This document shows positions 32,043 to 41,162 of a stretch of DNA of 64,000 nt, piece by piece. Within the stretch, counting starts at the first letter, position 1. The number at the start of each line of letters is the position of its first letter. Source of the stretch: Marinobacter lutaoensis (GTDB lineage Bacteria > Pseudomonadota > Gammaproteobacteria > Pseudomonadales > Oleiphilaceae); the NCBI RefSeq assembly GCF_001981305.1, contig NZ_MSCW01000007.1, forward strand, positions 434,001-498,000. Direction: 5' to 3'. Below the pieces are notes generated by a model. It was not told the origin of the DNA. It ran no database searches and was given only the letters and a program-made list of their open reading frames with translations. The position numbers and the translations under genes were made by a program.

Positions 32043-32471
32043 TCACTCGGGCTTTGGCAAGGACTCGATGTAGGTTTTGATGGCCCACATGGCGTTCTGA
32101 TCCAGAGTGTTCTTCCAGGACGGCATACCCCGGTCGGTGCCGTTGCGCACCCGGGTGATGAAGTATTCGTCGTCCCAGATGCTCAGTTCCCGGAGGTCCG
32201 GGGTCAGGCCACCGGACATGGCGCGAATGCCATGGCAGCCGGCGCAGTTGCCGGCGTAGGCGCTCTCGCCGACCCGGATGGCCTCGGCATTGAACTGTTC
32301 CAGCTCGTTGCCGATCCGGAACGGGTTTTCGGTGCGGACCTCGTCTCCCAGGTCCGGCAGCTTGCCGGTGTCGACGGCCTGCGGTGTCACGTTGCCATGG
32401 GCGCCGGCGTAGCCGGCCATCCCCAGCAGGAAGGCCAGCACGGCCGCTCTGGACGAATAGGACAATGTCAT
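32043..32471 (-). CDS. Periplasmic cytochrome c (c550 type), electron acceptor for quinoprotein dehydrogenase
   Basis: A 142-residue protein with signal peptide ending at YAGA and one heme site, CAGCH, with a downstream methionine ligand probably in RGMPSW. It should accept electrons from the PQQ dehydrogenases, like ExaB/PedF. ATG at 32471 has an AGAGGT site; AACAACAA overlaps the start codon and may be a Crc/Hfq target. It is divergent from exaA across a 364-base regulatory region. Confidence 0.92.
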   Translation of the reverse strand: MTLSYSSRAAVLAFLLGMAGYAGAHGNVTPQAVDTGKLPDLGDEVRTENPFRIGNELEQFNAEAIRVGESAYAGNCAGCHGIRAMSGGLTPDLRELSIWDDEYFITRVRNGTDRGMPSWKNTLDQNAMWAIKTYIESLPKPE

Positions 32472-32601
32472 TGTTGTTACCTCTGTGTTTTTGTTACCCC
32501 GTGCGTTGGCGCGTCTCCGCCGCCGGTTGCCATCGGGCTGTCCCCAGTCTAGGAATCGCCCGGCCCGACCCGAATGCCACTTTCGGGGCTTTGGCGTACT
32601 C

Positions 32602-32616
32602 CCTTGGTCGTACACG
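32602..32616 (-). promoter_or_regulatory. TACGACC-type box in the cytochrome c/exaA divergent region
   Basis: Minus strand TGTACGACCAAGGGA, about 133 bases before the cytochrome start and 220 before exaA. It matches the boxes before the ALDH and lanthanide-type dehydrogenase. Further along toward exaA are two TTTCCCGG-CTTCCGG-like repeats (about 32700-32752) of unknown role. Confidence 0.5.
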
Positions 32617-32835
32617 GACAGGGCGAAGGCGAAAGCAGGACGCCGGCGGCGGCGCGGCAAAAAAGCCTCGCGATTCAATCACCCGGCCCGGTCACGGGAG
32701 GATTTCCCGGCTTCCGGCGGCGTTTTCCCGGACCTTCCGGGCGGTTTTCCGTCGCCGTGGCCCGGGCTGCGGACCAATACTCGGAACGTCCACGCCAAGC
32801 GCGCGACGAGACAACAAGAAACCAAGGGGAACACC

Positions 32836-34689
32836 ATGACCATCACCACACGCAAACGCCCGCTGCTGCGCGGGATCGGCCTGGCCCTGGCGCTGGGCTC
32901 CGCCTCCGGCCTGGCCCTGGAGGCCGGGGCCCGGGAAGTCACCTGGGACGACATCGTCAATGACGCCACCACCACCGAGGACGTGCTCAGCTACGGCATC
33001 GGTCCGAAGGCCCAGCGTTACAGCCCGCTGGCCACCATCCACCGGGACAACGTGGAGCGGCTGGTGCCGGCCTGGTCCTTCTCGTTCGGCGACGAGAAGC
33101 AGCGGGGCCAGGAGTCTCAGGCACTGGTACACGATGGCGTCGTCTACATCACCGCCTCCTACTCGCGGCTGTTCGCCCTGGACGCCCGCACCGGCGAGCG
33201 CCTGTGGGAGTACAACCACCGCCTGCCCGAAGGCATCCGGCCCTGCTGCGACGTGGTCAACCGGGGCGCCGCCATCTTTGGCGACAAGGTGTTTTTCGGC
33301 ACCCTGGACGCGGGCATCGTCGCCCTCAACAAGGACACCGGCAAGGTGGTCTGGCGTGAGAAGTTCGAGGACCACGAAGCCGGCTACACCATGACCGGCG
33401 CACCGGTGCTGGTGAAGGACCAGAAAACCGGGCGGGTGCTGCTGATCCACGGCTCCTCCGGTGACGAGTTCGGCGTGGTGGGCAAGCTGTACGCCCGCGA
33501 CCCGGACACCGGCGAGGAGGTCTGGATGCGCCCCTTCGTGGAAGGCCACTATGGCCGCTTGCACGGCAAGAAGAGCACCCCCTCCGGAGATCCCCGGGCC
33601 CCCAGCTGGCCGGACGACCCGGACACGGATACCGGCAAGGTGGAGGCCTGGAGTCACGGCGGCGGCGCGCCCTGGCAGAGCGCCAGCTTCGATGTGGAAA
33701 CCAACACCATCATCGTCGGTGCCGGCAACCCGGCGCCCTGGAACACTTGGAAGCGCACCGCGCCGGGTGGCCGCCCCGGGGACTACGACAACCTCTACAC
33801 CTCCGGCCAGGTGGGCGTGGACCCGACCACGGGCGAGATCAAGTGGTTCTATCAGCACACCCCGAACGATGCCTGGGACTACTCCGGCAACAACGAGCTG
33901 GTGCTGTTTGAATACAGCGAAAACGGCCAGACGGTGAAGGCCACCGCCCATGCCGACCGCAACGGTTTCTTCTATGTCGTGGACCGGACCCGCGGCCAGT
34001 TCATAAAGGCGTTTCCGTTCGTCGACAACATCACCTGGGCCAAGGGCATCGACCCGGACACCGGCCGGCCCATCGAGGCGGCAGGCTCACGCCCGCCTCT
34101 GCCCGCCCCGGGCGAGAGCCGGGGCGAGGCGATCGAGGTCTCGCCACCGTTCCTGGGGGGCAAGAACTGGAGCCCCATGGCCTACAGCCCGGATACCGGC
34201 CTGTTCTACATTCCCGCCAACCACTGGAAGGAGGACTACTGGACCGAGGAAGTCCGGTACAAGAAAGGCGCCGCCTACCTGGGCCAGGGATTCCGCATCA
34301 AGCGTATGTACGACGACCACGTGGGTACCCTGCGGGCCTTTGATCCCCTGACCGGCAGCCTCCGCTGGGAACATCAGGAAAAAATGCCGCTGTGGGCCGG
34401 CGTGCTGGCCACCCGCGGCGGCCTGGTGTTCACCGGAACCGGCGACGGCTATCTGAAAGCCTTTGACGCCGACACCGGCGAGGCGCTGTGGAAGTTCCAG
34501 ACCGGCTCAGGAATCATCTCGCCCCCCATCACCTGGGAAATGGACGGCGAGCAGTACGTCGGCGTGGCTTCCGGCTACGGGGGCGCGGTGCCGCTCTGGG
34601 GGGGTGACATGGCGGAACTGACCAAGCCGATCTCCCAAGGGGGATCCTTCTGGGTGTTCAAGCTGCCCGCCTGGGCCACCCGCCACTGA
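32836..34689 (+). CDS. exaA: PQQ-dependent ethanol dehydrogenase, calcium type (ExaA/PedE-like)
   Basis: Periplasmic quinoprotein of 617 residues. Signal peptide runs to about residue 33. The CC vicinal disulfide is in [10 protein letters not shown]. The active-site segment [11 protein letters not shown] has serine where lanthanide enzymes have aspartate, so this is the calcium form. Several tryptophan-docking repeats ([30 protein letters not shown]) are seen. The ATG at 32836 lies 9 bases after AAGGGG. The leader contains ACAACAAGAAACC, a Crc/Hfq-like motif. It oxidises ethanol and other alcohols to aldehydes, passing electrons to the divergent cytochrome c. Confidence 0.95.
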   Translation: MTITTRKRPLLRGIGLALALGSASGLALEAGAREVTWDDIVNDATTTEDVLSYGIGPKAQRYSPLATIHRDNVERLVPAWSFSFGDEKQRGQESQALVHDGVVYITASYSRLFALDARTGERLWEYNHRLPEGIRPCCDVVNRGAAIFGDKVFFGTLDAGIVALNKDTGKVVWREKFEDHEAGYTMTGAPVLVKDQKTGRVLLIHGSSGDEFGVVGKLYARDPDTGEEVWMRPFVEGHYGRLHGKKSTPSGDPRAPSWPDDPDTDTGKVEAWSHGGGAPWQSASFDVETNTIIVGAGNPAPWNTWKRTAPGGRPGDYDNLYTSGQVGVDPTTGEIKWFYQHTPNDAWDYSGNNELVLFEYSENGQTVKATAHADRNGFFYVVDRTRGQFIKAFPFVDNITWAKGIDPDTGRPIEAAGSRPPLPAPGESRGEAIEVSPPFLGGKNWSPMAYSPDTGLFYIPANHWKEDYWTEEVRYKKGAAYLGQGFRIKRMYDDHVGTLRAFDPLTGSLRWEHQEKMPLWAGVLATRGGLVFTGTGDGYLKAFDADTGEALWKFQTGSGIISPPITWEMDGEQYVGVASGYGGAVPLWGGDMAELTKPISQGGSFWVFKLPAWATRH

Positions 34690-34696
34690 CCCCAGC

Positions 34697-34729
34697 CGCC
34701 GTGGCGACCCGGAAAGGGCCGCCACGGCG
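34697..34729 (+). terminator. Inverted repeat between exaA and the pentapeptide gene
   Basis: CGCCGTGGCG and CGCCACGGCG (10-base perfect arms) around a 13-base loop, just after the exaA stop and before the ribosome site of the next gene. Without a T-tract it could be an attenuator, processing site or weak terminator. Confidence 0.5.
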
Positions 34730-34744
34730 ATAAGGAGACTCACC

Positions 34745-35398
34745 ATGCGCACACTTGCCTTTGCCTCGGCGCTGTTGTTCCTGCCTCCGACCCAGGCTGG
34801 CGATTACCTGGCGGGGCTGGACCAGCCCCCGGTGCTCAACGGCTGCACCCTGGCGCGCCAGACTCAGTGCCCGGGCGCGGACCTGCGGGGTGCCGACCTG
34901 TCCCACCGGGACCTCAGCGCCGCCCATCTCAAGGGCGCCGACCTGACCGGCGCCAACCTGAACCACACCAACCTGCGGGGCGCCAATCTGGACGGCGCAC
35001 ACCTGGACGGTGCCAGCGGCTATCGCCTGAACCTCACCCGCGCCTCGATGCGCGGTGCCAGCGTGCACCACGCCCAGTTGCAGGGCCTGCAAGCGGAGTA
35101 CCTGTTCGCCCAGGGCGCGGATTTTTCCGGCAGCGACCTCACCGGCGCCGACCTGGGCTTCGCCCGGCTGTCCGGAGCGCGGCTGCACCAGACCCGGCTG
35201 GCGTTTGCCCGTCTGGAAATGGCGTGGCTGCCGAAAGCAGACCTCGGGGAGGCCGATCTCACCGGCGCGAACCTTCAGGAAGCCAAGTTGGGCTGGGCCA
35301 ACCTGGCCCAGGCCATTCTCACCGCAGCGCGCATTCACTACGCCACCTTCGAGGGGACCGACATGGAGGGGTGCACGGACTGCCCGTTCGACTGGTAG
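34745..35398 (+). CDS. Secreted pentapeptide-repeat protein
   Basis: A 217-residue protein with a short signal peptide (ending at TQAG) followed by continuous A(D/N)LxG five-residue repeats, for example GADLRGADLSHRDLS, which form a right-handed quadrilateral beta-helix. Cysteines flank the repeat region (NGCTLARQTQCPG; EGCTDCPFDW). The gene is also found next to pedE in Pseudomonas putida; its role in alcohol oxidation is unknown. The ribosome site AAGGAG lies 7 bases upstream. Confidence 0.85.
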   Translation: MRTLAFASALLFLPPTQAGDYLAGLDQPPVLNGCTLARQTQCPGADLRGADLSHRDLSAAHLKGADLTGANLNHTNLRGANLDGAHLDGASGYRLNLTRASMRGASVHHAQLQGLQAEYLFAQGADFSGSDLTGADLGFARLSGARLHQTRLAFARLEMAWLPKADLGEADLTGANLQEAKLGWANLAQAILTAARIHYATFEGTDMEGCTDCPFDW

Positions 35399-35409
35399 CC
35401 ACGGCGGGC

Positions 35410-36066
35410 TCAGGCCCGCCGCTCCGGCGCCCTCTGCCCGTAGCGGACCAAGCCGGCGTCCACCGCCAGATGCACCAGCGCCACCGAGGAGGCCACCTGT
35501 AACTTGCCCTTGAGCATCGCCAGGTGGTTGGAAACCGTCTTGCCGCTGACGCACAGACGGCCAGCGATTGTCTGGATGCTGTCCCCCCGAGCGTACATCA
35601 GAAGCACTTCCAGCTCCCGCTGGGTCAGATCCCGCAGCCGATGGTCCAGCGGCCGTTCCCGATTCATCGCCAGCCGGGTGGCGATGGGGTGCTCGATGTA
35701 GGGCTGGCCGGCGGCCACCCGGCGCACGGCCTCCGCCAGAGCCTCCGGCGCGCAGCTCTTGGACACGAAGCCAAGGCCACCCACCGCCAGCGCCTGGCGC
35801 ACCATCGGCAGCTCGTCGTGCATGGTGAAGAACAGCAACGCCGCGCCCCGCCAGCGCTGCCGCAGGCGACGTCCCACTTCCAGCCCGGAAATGTCCGGCA
35901 GCCCCATGTCCAGCAGCACCACATCCGGGTGCCAGCGGGCGTATTCGGCCACCGCCTCCTGACCGGTCGCCACCTCGGCCACGGTCAGCCCCGGCATCAT
36001 GGACCGCAACAAATTGGCGATGCCCTGGCGCACCACCGGGTGGTCATCAACGATCATCAGTTTCAT
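35410..36066 (-). CDS. LuxR/NarL-type response regulator (PedR2/AgmR-like)
   Basis: A 218-residue regulator: receiver domain with phosphoacceptor in DVVLLDMGLPD (about residue 54) and lysine in FVSKSCAP, then a LuxR helix-turn-helix (LTQRELEVLLMYARGDSIQTIA...SGKTVSNHLA). The ATG overlaps the kinase stop (ATGA). In P. putida the equivalent pair next to pedE, PedS2/PedR2, controls the calcium/lanthanide switch between PedE and PedH; orthology here is inferred from position and domain type. Confidence 0.88.
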   Translation of the reverse strand: MKLMIVDDHPVVRQGIANLLRSMMPGLTVAEVATGQEAVAEYARWHPDVVLLDMGLPDISGLEVGRRLRQRWRGAALLFFTMHDELPMVRQALAVGGLGFVSKSCAPEALAEAVRRVAAGQPYIEHPIATRLAMNRERPLDHRLRDLTQRELEVLLMYARGDSIQTIAGRLCVSGKTVSNHLAMLKGKLQVASSVALVHLAVDAGLVRYGQRAPERRA

Positions 36067-37289
36067 GACGGATCTCCTGGAACCGGAACGGCCGCCGGCA
36101 GGGGCACGGACAGGCGGATCCGGGTGCCCCGTCCCTCGGCGCTGAAGAACTGGACCCGGCCCCCCAGGCATCGGGCCCGTTCGCGCATGGAACGCAGCCC
36201 CAGCCCCGCCCGGGCCATCAACTGGGCACTGCCCACGCCATCGTCCCGCACATCCACCTGCAACCGGCCCGCCGAACAGACCACCGCCAGCCGGGCGTGG
36301 CTGGCGTGGGCATGGCGGGACACGTTGTTGAGGGCTTCCTGGAGGAACCGGTAGAGGTGGGTCTGCTGCTCGCCGCTCAGGGCCGGCAACCGCTCGTCCA
36401 GCGCCAGCTCGCAGCGCAGGCCGCTGAGCCGCTGCCACTGCTCGGCCAAGTGCCGGATGGCGCTGGCCAGCCCCAGCTGCTCCATGACCAGCGGATGCAG
36501 ATCCTGCAACAGATGCCGGAAGTGCCGCTGCACCGTTGCACAGTGACGCTCCAGGTCCCGGGCCTGCCGGCGCTGGTGCTCCCCCAGGTCCGGGTCGTAC
36601 AGCCAGCTGCGGGCCTGGGCCCGGATACCGGTGAGGTACTGCCCCAGGTCGTCATGCAAGACCCGGGCGATGTGGGCCCGCTCCCGGTCCTGCAGCTGCA
36701 GCAACTCGTGCAGCAACCGGCGCACGGTGTCCTGTTCCGCCTGCAACGCCCCGGCCATGTGATTGAACCGGCGCGCCAGGGCATCCAGTTCCCGCACGCC
36801 CTGGCGCGGCAGGCGCGCGTCGAGCCGGCCACCGGCGATCTGATCCATCGCCGCGGCCAGATCCCACAGCGGCCGCACCCCCCGCCGGACCACCTGGAAC
36901 AGGGCCAAGAAACACAGCACCAGGCCAAGGCCGTACGCCAGGGACACCAGCAGGAACCCTTCCCAGATTTCCGCCACTTCGTCCGCCGGGTCCAGCCGCC
37001 AGCCGTGAATCGTCCGGGGGCCCGCCCCGTCCACCAGCCACTGCCGGAACCTGTCCGGAGCCGTGCCGGCGGGCGCCGCCTCATCCGCCGGATGCAGGTG
37101 GCGCAGGGCCGACACCGCCGCGGCCGGCAGGGTCGAAGGCGGCCCCAGGGCAAGGGCCAGGCCCGCGACGCCGTCCAGTTCCCGCTGCACGTCGAGCCGG
37201 GCCTGATGGATGTAGAGCGCGGCGCCCAGGGCGTAGATCATCAGGAACACCGCCAGCATGACCAAAGCGGTTGTCCGGTAGGCTGTCAT
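36063..37289 (-). CDS. Membrane sensor histidine kinase (PedS2-like, NarX-type)
   Basis: A 408-residue kinase: membrane helix 1 (about 7-29), periplasmic loop, helix 2 (about 112-135), HAMP, a HisKA_3 dimerisation domain with ARVLHDDLGQYL (phosphoacceptor histidine) and a compact HATPase ending GLGLRSMRERARCLGG. The periplasmic position would let it sense alcohols or metal ions. The upstream leader has ACAACAAC before the ATG. Partner is the overlapping LuxR-type regulator. Confidence 0.88.
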   Translation of the reverse strand: MTAYRTTALVMLAVFLMIYALGAALYIHQARLDVQRELDGVAGLALALGPPSTLPAAAVSALRHLHPADEAAPAGTAPDRFRQWLVDGAGPRTIHGWRLDPADEVAEIWEGFLLVSLAYGLGLVLCFLALFQVVRRGVRPLWDLAAAMDQIAGGRLDARLPRQGVRELDALARRFNHMAGALQAEQDTVRRLLHELLQLQDRERAHIARVLHDDLGQYLTGIRAQARSWLYDPDLGEHQRRQARDLERHCATVQRHFRHLLQDLHPLVMEQLGLASAIRHLAEQWQRLSGLRCELALDERLPALSGEQQTHLYRFLQEALNNVSRHAHASHARLAVVCSAGRLQVDVRDDGVGSAQLMARAGLGLRSMRERARCLGGRVQFFSAEGRGTRIRLSVPLPAAVPVPGDPS

Positions 37290-37435
37290 GGTTGTTGTCC
37301 GTTCACTGTCAGCAAGCCGCCGTCGTTCCCCTCCATGCTAGTGCCTGCGCGTCCGGCCGGAATACTTCTTTAGTACCGCCAGTTTCCTACTTTCTGAATA
37401 TTTCCGGGCCCCGGGGCCTTCTCTAAGCTGGAAGC

Positions 37436-37450
37436 ACAAGAACAACAGGG
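37436..37450 (+). promoter_or_regulatory. A/C-rich leader before the PQQ-associated binding-protein gene
   Basis: ACAAGAACAACAGGG joins an AAGAACAA motif to the GGGAG ribosome site. The stretch GGGGCC...TAAGCTGGAAGCACAAGAACAAC resembles the region before the NosR-like gene (GGGGCCCTAGCATGGAACAAGAACAAC), suggesting related promoters. Confidence 0.4.
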
Positions 37451-37458
37451 AGATTCCC

Positions 37459-38631
37459 ATGCGCCGCTTCCTTCGGCTCCTGGCCATCGTTCTGCACAGC
37501 ACCCTGACGGCGGCCCCTCTGGCGGCCGGCGAGCTGGCCGTGCGCATCGGCTACCTGCAATGGCACCCGGACCCGGGGCCGGTGCTCTCGAACGTGCTGC
37601 CCGAGCCGAAAGACGCCGGCCAGCGCGGCGCCGAGTTGGCCATCCGGGACAACGCCACCACCGGCCGCTTTCTCGGCCACCACTATGCCCTGATTACCCG
37701 GGTGGCCGGATCGGAACCGGCGCTGCTCGAGGCCTTCGATCAACTGCGCCGGGACGGGCTGGACCTGTTCGTGGTCAATGTGCCCGCGGCGACCCTGGAC
37801 GCGCTGATGCAACACGCCGGCGGGCAGGCCCTGGTGTTCAACGCCGGCGCCCGGGACGACCGCCTGAGACGCCGCGACTGCGACAGCCACCTGCTGCACA
37901 CCCTGCCCAGCTACGCCATGCTGACGGACGCGCTGGGGCAATGGCTGAACTGGCGACGCTGGCGCCGGGTGTTCCTGGTCACCGGGCCAACGCCGGCGGA
38001 CCAAGCCTGGGCCTCGGCGTTCCGCCGGTCCGCCGCCCGCTTCGGCCTGACCCTCGTCGAGGACAAGCCTTGGACCTTCAACGCCGATCTGCGCCGCACC
38101 GCCGCCCGGGAATTGCCGCTGTTCACCCAGGCCCGGGACTACGATGCGGTGGTGGTGGCCGATGTCCGCGGAGACTTTGGCGAGTACGTGCCCTTCAACA
38201 CCTGGCTGCCGCGACCGGTGCTGGGGACCCAGGGCATGCGCCCGGTGGCCTGGCATCGGGTGGTGGAGAGCTGGGGCGCGGCCCAGCTACAGAACCGCTT
38301 CCGGCAGCTCGCCGGCCGCGACATGACCGCGGAGGACTACGCCGCCTGGGCGGCGGTCCGTTCCCTCGGCACCGCCGTGACCCAGGCCGGCACGGCAGAC
38401 ATGGAACGGCTGCGGGCGACACTGTTCGACGACGAATTCCAGCTCGCCGCCTTCAAGGGGCGGAAGCTGACCTACCGGCCCTGGAACGGCCAGTTGCGGC
38501 AGCCCATCCCCCTGGTGCACCCCCGGGGGCTGGTGGCGCAGGCGCCGTTCGAGGGCTTTCTGCACCCGCGCACGGATCTCGACACCCTCGGCTTCGACGA
38601 ACCCGAGAGCCAGTGCCGAATCCACGGCTGA
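37459..38631 (+). CDS. PQQ-dependent alcohol dehydrogenase system ABC-type binding protein
   Basis: A 390-residue periplasmic protein with signal peptide (to about LAAGE) and a type 1 periplasmic binding fold (VRIGYLQWHPDPGPV; GAELAIRDNATTGRFLG). It matches the binding-protein family that accompanies quinoprotein alcohol dehydrogenases, in the same order as in Pseudomonas: binding protein, YVTN beta-propeller, ATPase, permease. Ligand unknown. Confidence 0.87.
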   Translation: MRRFLRLLAIVLHSTLTAAPLAAGELAVRIGYLQWHPDPGPVLSNVLPEPKDAGQRGAELAIRDNATTGRFLGHHYALITRVAGSEPALLEAFDQLRRDGLDLFVVNVPAATLDALMQHAGGQALVFNAGARDDRLRRRDCDSHLLHTLPSYAMLTDALGQWLNWRRWRRVFLVTGPTPADQAWASAFRRSAARFGLTLVEDKPWTFNADLRRTAARELPLFTQARDYDAVVVADVRGDFGEYVPFNTWLPRPVLGTQGMRPVAWHRVVESWGAAQLQNRFRQLAGRDMTAEDYAAWAAVRSLGTAVTQAGTADMERLRATLFDDEFQLAAFKGRKLTYRPWNGQLRQPIPLVHPRGLVAQAPFEGFLHPRTDLDTLGFDEPESQCRIHG

Positions 38632-38662
38632 CCCACCGACAGCGACCCGACGGAGCTCCGAC

Positions 38663-39637
38663 ATGACCCCTTGCCTCAGACACACCGCGCTCGCCACCCT
38701 GCTGACCCTGGCCCACCCGGCCCAGGCGGGCCTGGCCTACGTTTCCAACGAAAAGGACAACACTCTCTCGGTGATCGACACCGACTCGATGACCGTGGTG
38801 GATACGGTGCCCGTTGGCCAGCGCCCTCGCGGCATCCTGCTGTCCAAGGACCATACCCGGCTGTACATCTGCGCCAGCGACGACGACACCGTGCAGGTGA
38901 TGGACCTGGCGAGCCGCCGGATCATCGACACCCTGCCCTCGGGCGAAGACCCGGAGCAGTTCGCGCTGCACCCCAACAACCGGCACCTGTACATCTCCAA
39001 CGAGGATGACGCCATCGTCACGGTGGTGGACGTGCAAACCAAGGCGGTGCTGGCACAGATCGAGGTCGGGGTCGAGCCGGAAGGGATGGCGGTGAGCCCG
39101 GACGGACGCTGGGCGGTCAACACCACCGAAACCACCAGCATGTTGCACTGGATCAACACCGAAACCTTCGAGATCGAGAAAAACATCGTCGTCGGCCAGC
39201 GCCCCCGCCACATCGAGTTCAGCCAGGACAGCCGGTTTGCCTGGGCCTCCAGTGAAATCGGCGGCACCGTCCACGTGATCGACGTCGAACGGCTGGAGCC
39301 GATCCGCGAACTCACCTTCAAGGTTCCCGGGGTCAACCCCGACCGGATCCAGCCGGTGGGCATCGCCCTCACCTCCGACGGTCGCTACGCCTTCATCGCC
39401 CTCGGCCCGGCCAACCACATCGCGGTGGTGGACGCCCACACCTACGAAGTGCTGGATTACCTGCTGGTGGGGCGGCGGGTGTGGCAACTGGACCTGGACC
39501 GTGACGAAACGTACCTCTACGCCACCAACGGTGTCTCCGGCGACGTGTCGGTGATCGACGTGGACCGGCTCGAGGTGGTCAAGTCGATCAAGGTGGGGCG
39601 CTACCCCTGGGGCGTGGTCGTCGATCCCTCGTCATGA
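38663..39637 (+). CDS. YVTN-type beta-propeller protein, PQQ catabolism-associated
   Basis: A 324-residue secreted protein. Signal peptide ends at PAQAG. The rest is a seven-bladed propeller of YVTN repeats (YVSNEKDNTLSVIDTDSM, LYISNEDDAIVTVVD, YATNGVSGDVSVIDVD). It belongs to the group found with PQQ-dependent dehydrogenases and PQQ-linked ABC genes. The stop overlaps the ATPase start (ATGA). Function unknown; possibly a scaffold or regulator in the periplasm. Confidence 0.88.
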   Translation: MTPCLRHTALATLLTLAHPAQAGLAYVSNEKDNTLSVIDTDSMTVVDTVPVGQRPRGILLSKDHTRLYICASDDDTVQVMDLASRRIIDTLPSGEDPEQFALHPNNRHLYISNEDDAIVTVVDVQTKAVLAQIEVGVEPEGMAVSPDGRWAVNTTETTSMLHWINTETFEIEKNIVVGQRPRHIEFSQDSRFAWASSEIGGTVHVIDVERLEPIRELTFKVPGVNPDRIQPVGIALTSDGRYAFIALGPANHIAVVDAHTYEVLDYLLVGRRVWQLDLDRDETYLYATNGVSGDVSVIDVDRLEVVKSIKVGRYPWGVVVDPSS

Positions 39638-40356
39638 CCGTGGACATCCGGAACCTCGGCTTCCGTTACGGCAATACGCCGGTGCTGAGGGCAATCAGCT
39701 TCCGCCTGGACCCTGGCCGCTTCCACGCCCTGCTGGGCCCGAACGGTGCCGGCAAATCCACCCTGTTCGGTCTGCTGACCCGATTGCTGGCGTTGCAGCA
39801 AGGTGAGATCCGGATCGCCGGCACATCCCTGGCCCGACACCCCGCCGCCGTCATGGGACAGATCGGCGTGGTTTTCCAGCACAGTGCCCTGGATCCGGAC
39901 CTGACGGTGCGCCAGAACCTCGCCTACCACGCCGCCCTGCAGGGCCTGTCCCGCCGCGAGGCCCGGCGACGGGGCGACCGGGAACTGGCCCGGTTCGGCC
40001 TGCTGGAACGGGCCAACGAGCGGGTCCGGCAGCTCAACGGCGGCCACCGGAGGCGCCTGGAAATCGCCCGGGCACTGTTGCACCGACCGTCGTTGCTGCT
40101 GCTGGACGAGGCCACCGTCGGACTCGACCCGGCCAGCCGCGCGGCCCTCAACTCGCACGTCCGTGATCTCTGCCGCGAAAGGGCGCTGACGGTGCTCTGG
40201 GCCACCCACCTGATCGAAGAAATCCGGCCCGAGGACCGGGTGCTGATCCTGCACCGGGGCCGGCTGCGGGCCGACGGCACCGGTCAGGCCCTGTGTCGGG
40301 CCCTGGGCGGCCGGGACCTCGCCGACACGTTCCGGACCCTGACCGGAGGCGACTGA
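39634..40356 (+). CDS. ABC transporter ATP-binding protein of the PQQ/alcohol system
   Basis: A 240-residue ATPase: Walker A GPNGAGKST, Walker B LLLLDEATVGLD, H-loop WATHL. The usual LSGGQ signature is replaced by QLNGGHRRRLEIAR, as seen in this subfamily. It pairs with the following ABC-2 type permease to form an exporter-like complex. Starts four bases inside the propeller gene. Confidence 0.9.
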   Translation: MTVDIRNLGFRYGNTPVLRAISFRLDPGRFHALLGPNGAGKSTLFGLLTRLLALQQGEIRIAGTSLARHPAAVMGQIGVVFQHSALDPDLTVRQNLAYHAALQGLSRREARRRGDRELARFGLLERANERVRQLNGGHRRRLEIARALLHRPSLLLLDEATVGLDPASRAALNSHVRDLCRERALTVLWATHLIEEIRPEDRVLILHRGRLRADGTGQALCRALGGRDLADTFRTLTGGD

Positions 40357-40357
40357 C

Positions 40358-41158
40358 GTGGACGCATCTCGTTACTGGCACGGTTTCATCGGCATTCAGG
40401 TGCGGGAATGGCGGCGCTTCTGGCAACAACGGACCCGGCTGGCCAGCGCCCTGGTCCGGCCGCTGCTGTGGCTGGTGGTGTTCGCCGCCGGCTTCCGCGC
40501 CGTACTGGGCATCGCCATCCTGCCGCCCTACCAGACCTACATCACCTACGAAACCTACATCGTGCCCGGGCTGTGCGGCATGATCATCCTGTTCAACAGC
40601 ATGCAGGGCGCCCTGTCGATGGTTTACGACCGGGAGCTGGGCAGCATGCGGGTCCTGCTGGTAAGCCCCCTGCCGCGGCCGTTCCTGCTGTTCACCAAGC
40701 TGCTGGCCATGGCCGGCGTGGCGGTGGTCCAGGCCGGGGTTTTCCTGGCCCTCGCTCGCCTGGTCGGGGTGCAGCCGCCTCCGGCCGGCTACCTCGCGGC
40801 GGTGCCGGCGCTCGTGCTCACCAGCCTGATGCTGGGTGCGCTCGGACTGCTGATTGCCACCTGGATCCGGCAACTGGAAAACTTCGCCGGCGTGATGAAT
40901 TTCGTCATTTTCCCGATGTTCTTCCTGTCCTCGGCGCTGTACCCCCTGTGGCGGATGCGGGAAGCCAGCCCGTGGCTGTACTGGGCCTGCCAGCTGAATC
41001 CGTTCACCCACGCGGTGGAGGCGATCCGTTTTTCCCTCTATCTGGAGTGGAACCCGCTGGCCTGGGGCATCACCGGCACGGTCACCCTGCTGCTGGCGGC
41101 ACTGGCGAGCACCGGCTTCCGGCCCCAGCGAACCCGGATCCTGTCCGGGCGGCGCTGA
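40358..41158 (+). CDS. ABC-2 type permease of the PQQ/alcohol system (PedC-like)
   Basis: A 266-residue membrane protein with six hydrophobic segments, ABC-2 fold (RPLLWLVVFAAGFRA; MNFVIFPMFFLSSALYPL). Start codon is GTG at 40358, preceded by GGAGG at good spacing. It matches the export permease found with pedE-type genes in Pseudomonas. Substrate unknown. Confidence 0.88.
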   Translation: MDASRYWHGFIGIQVREWRRFWQQRTRLASALVRPLLWLVVFAAGFRAVLGIAILPPYQTYITYETYIVPGLCGMIILFNSMQGALSMVYDRELGSMRVLLVSPLPRPFLLFTKLLAMAGVAVVQAGVFLALARLVGVQPPPAGYLAAVPALVLTSLMLGALGLLIATWIRQLENFAGVMNFVIFPMFFLSSALYPLWRMREASPWLYWACQLNPFTHAVEAIRFSLYLEWNPLAWGITGTVTLLLAALASTGFRPQRTRILSGRR

Positions 41159-41162
41159 CCGG

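Noticed and set aside
32700..32752. TTTCCCGG-CTTCCGG repeats upstream of exaA as an operator
   Set aside because: Only two imperfect copies, with a weak resemblance to sequence near 30906; not enough to call a site.
34745..35398. Tandem DNA repeat or CRISPR-like array
   Set aside because: The periodicity comes from the pentapeptide code of a real gene; there are no spacers or identical DNA units.
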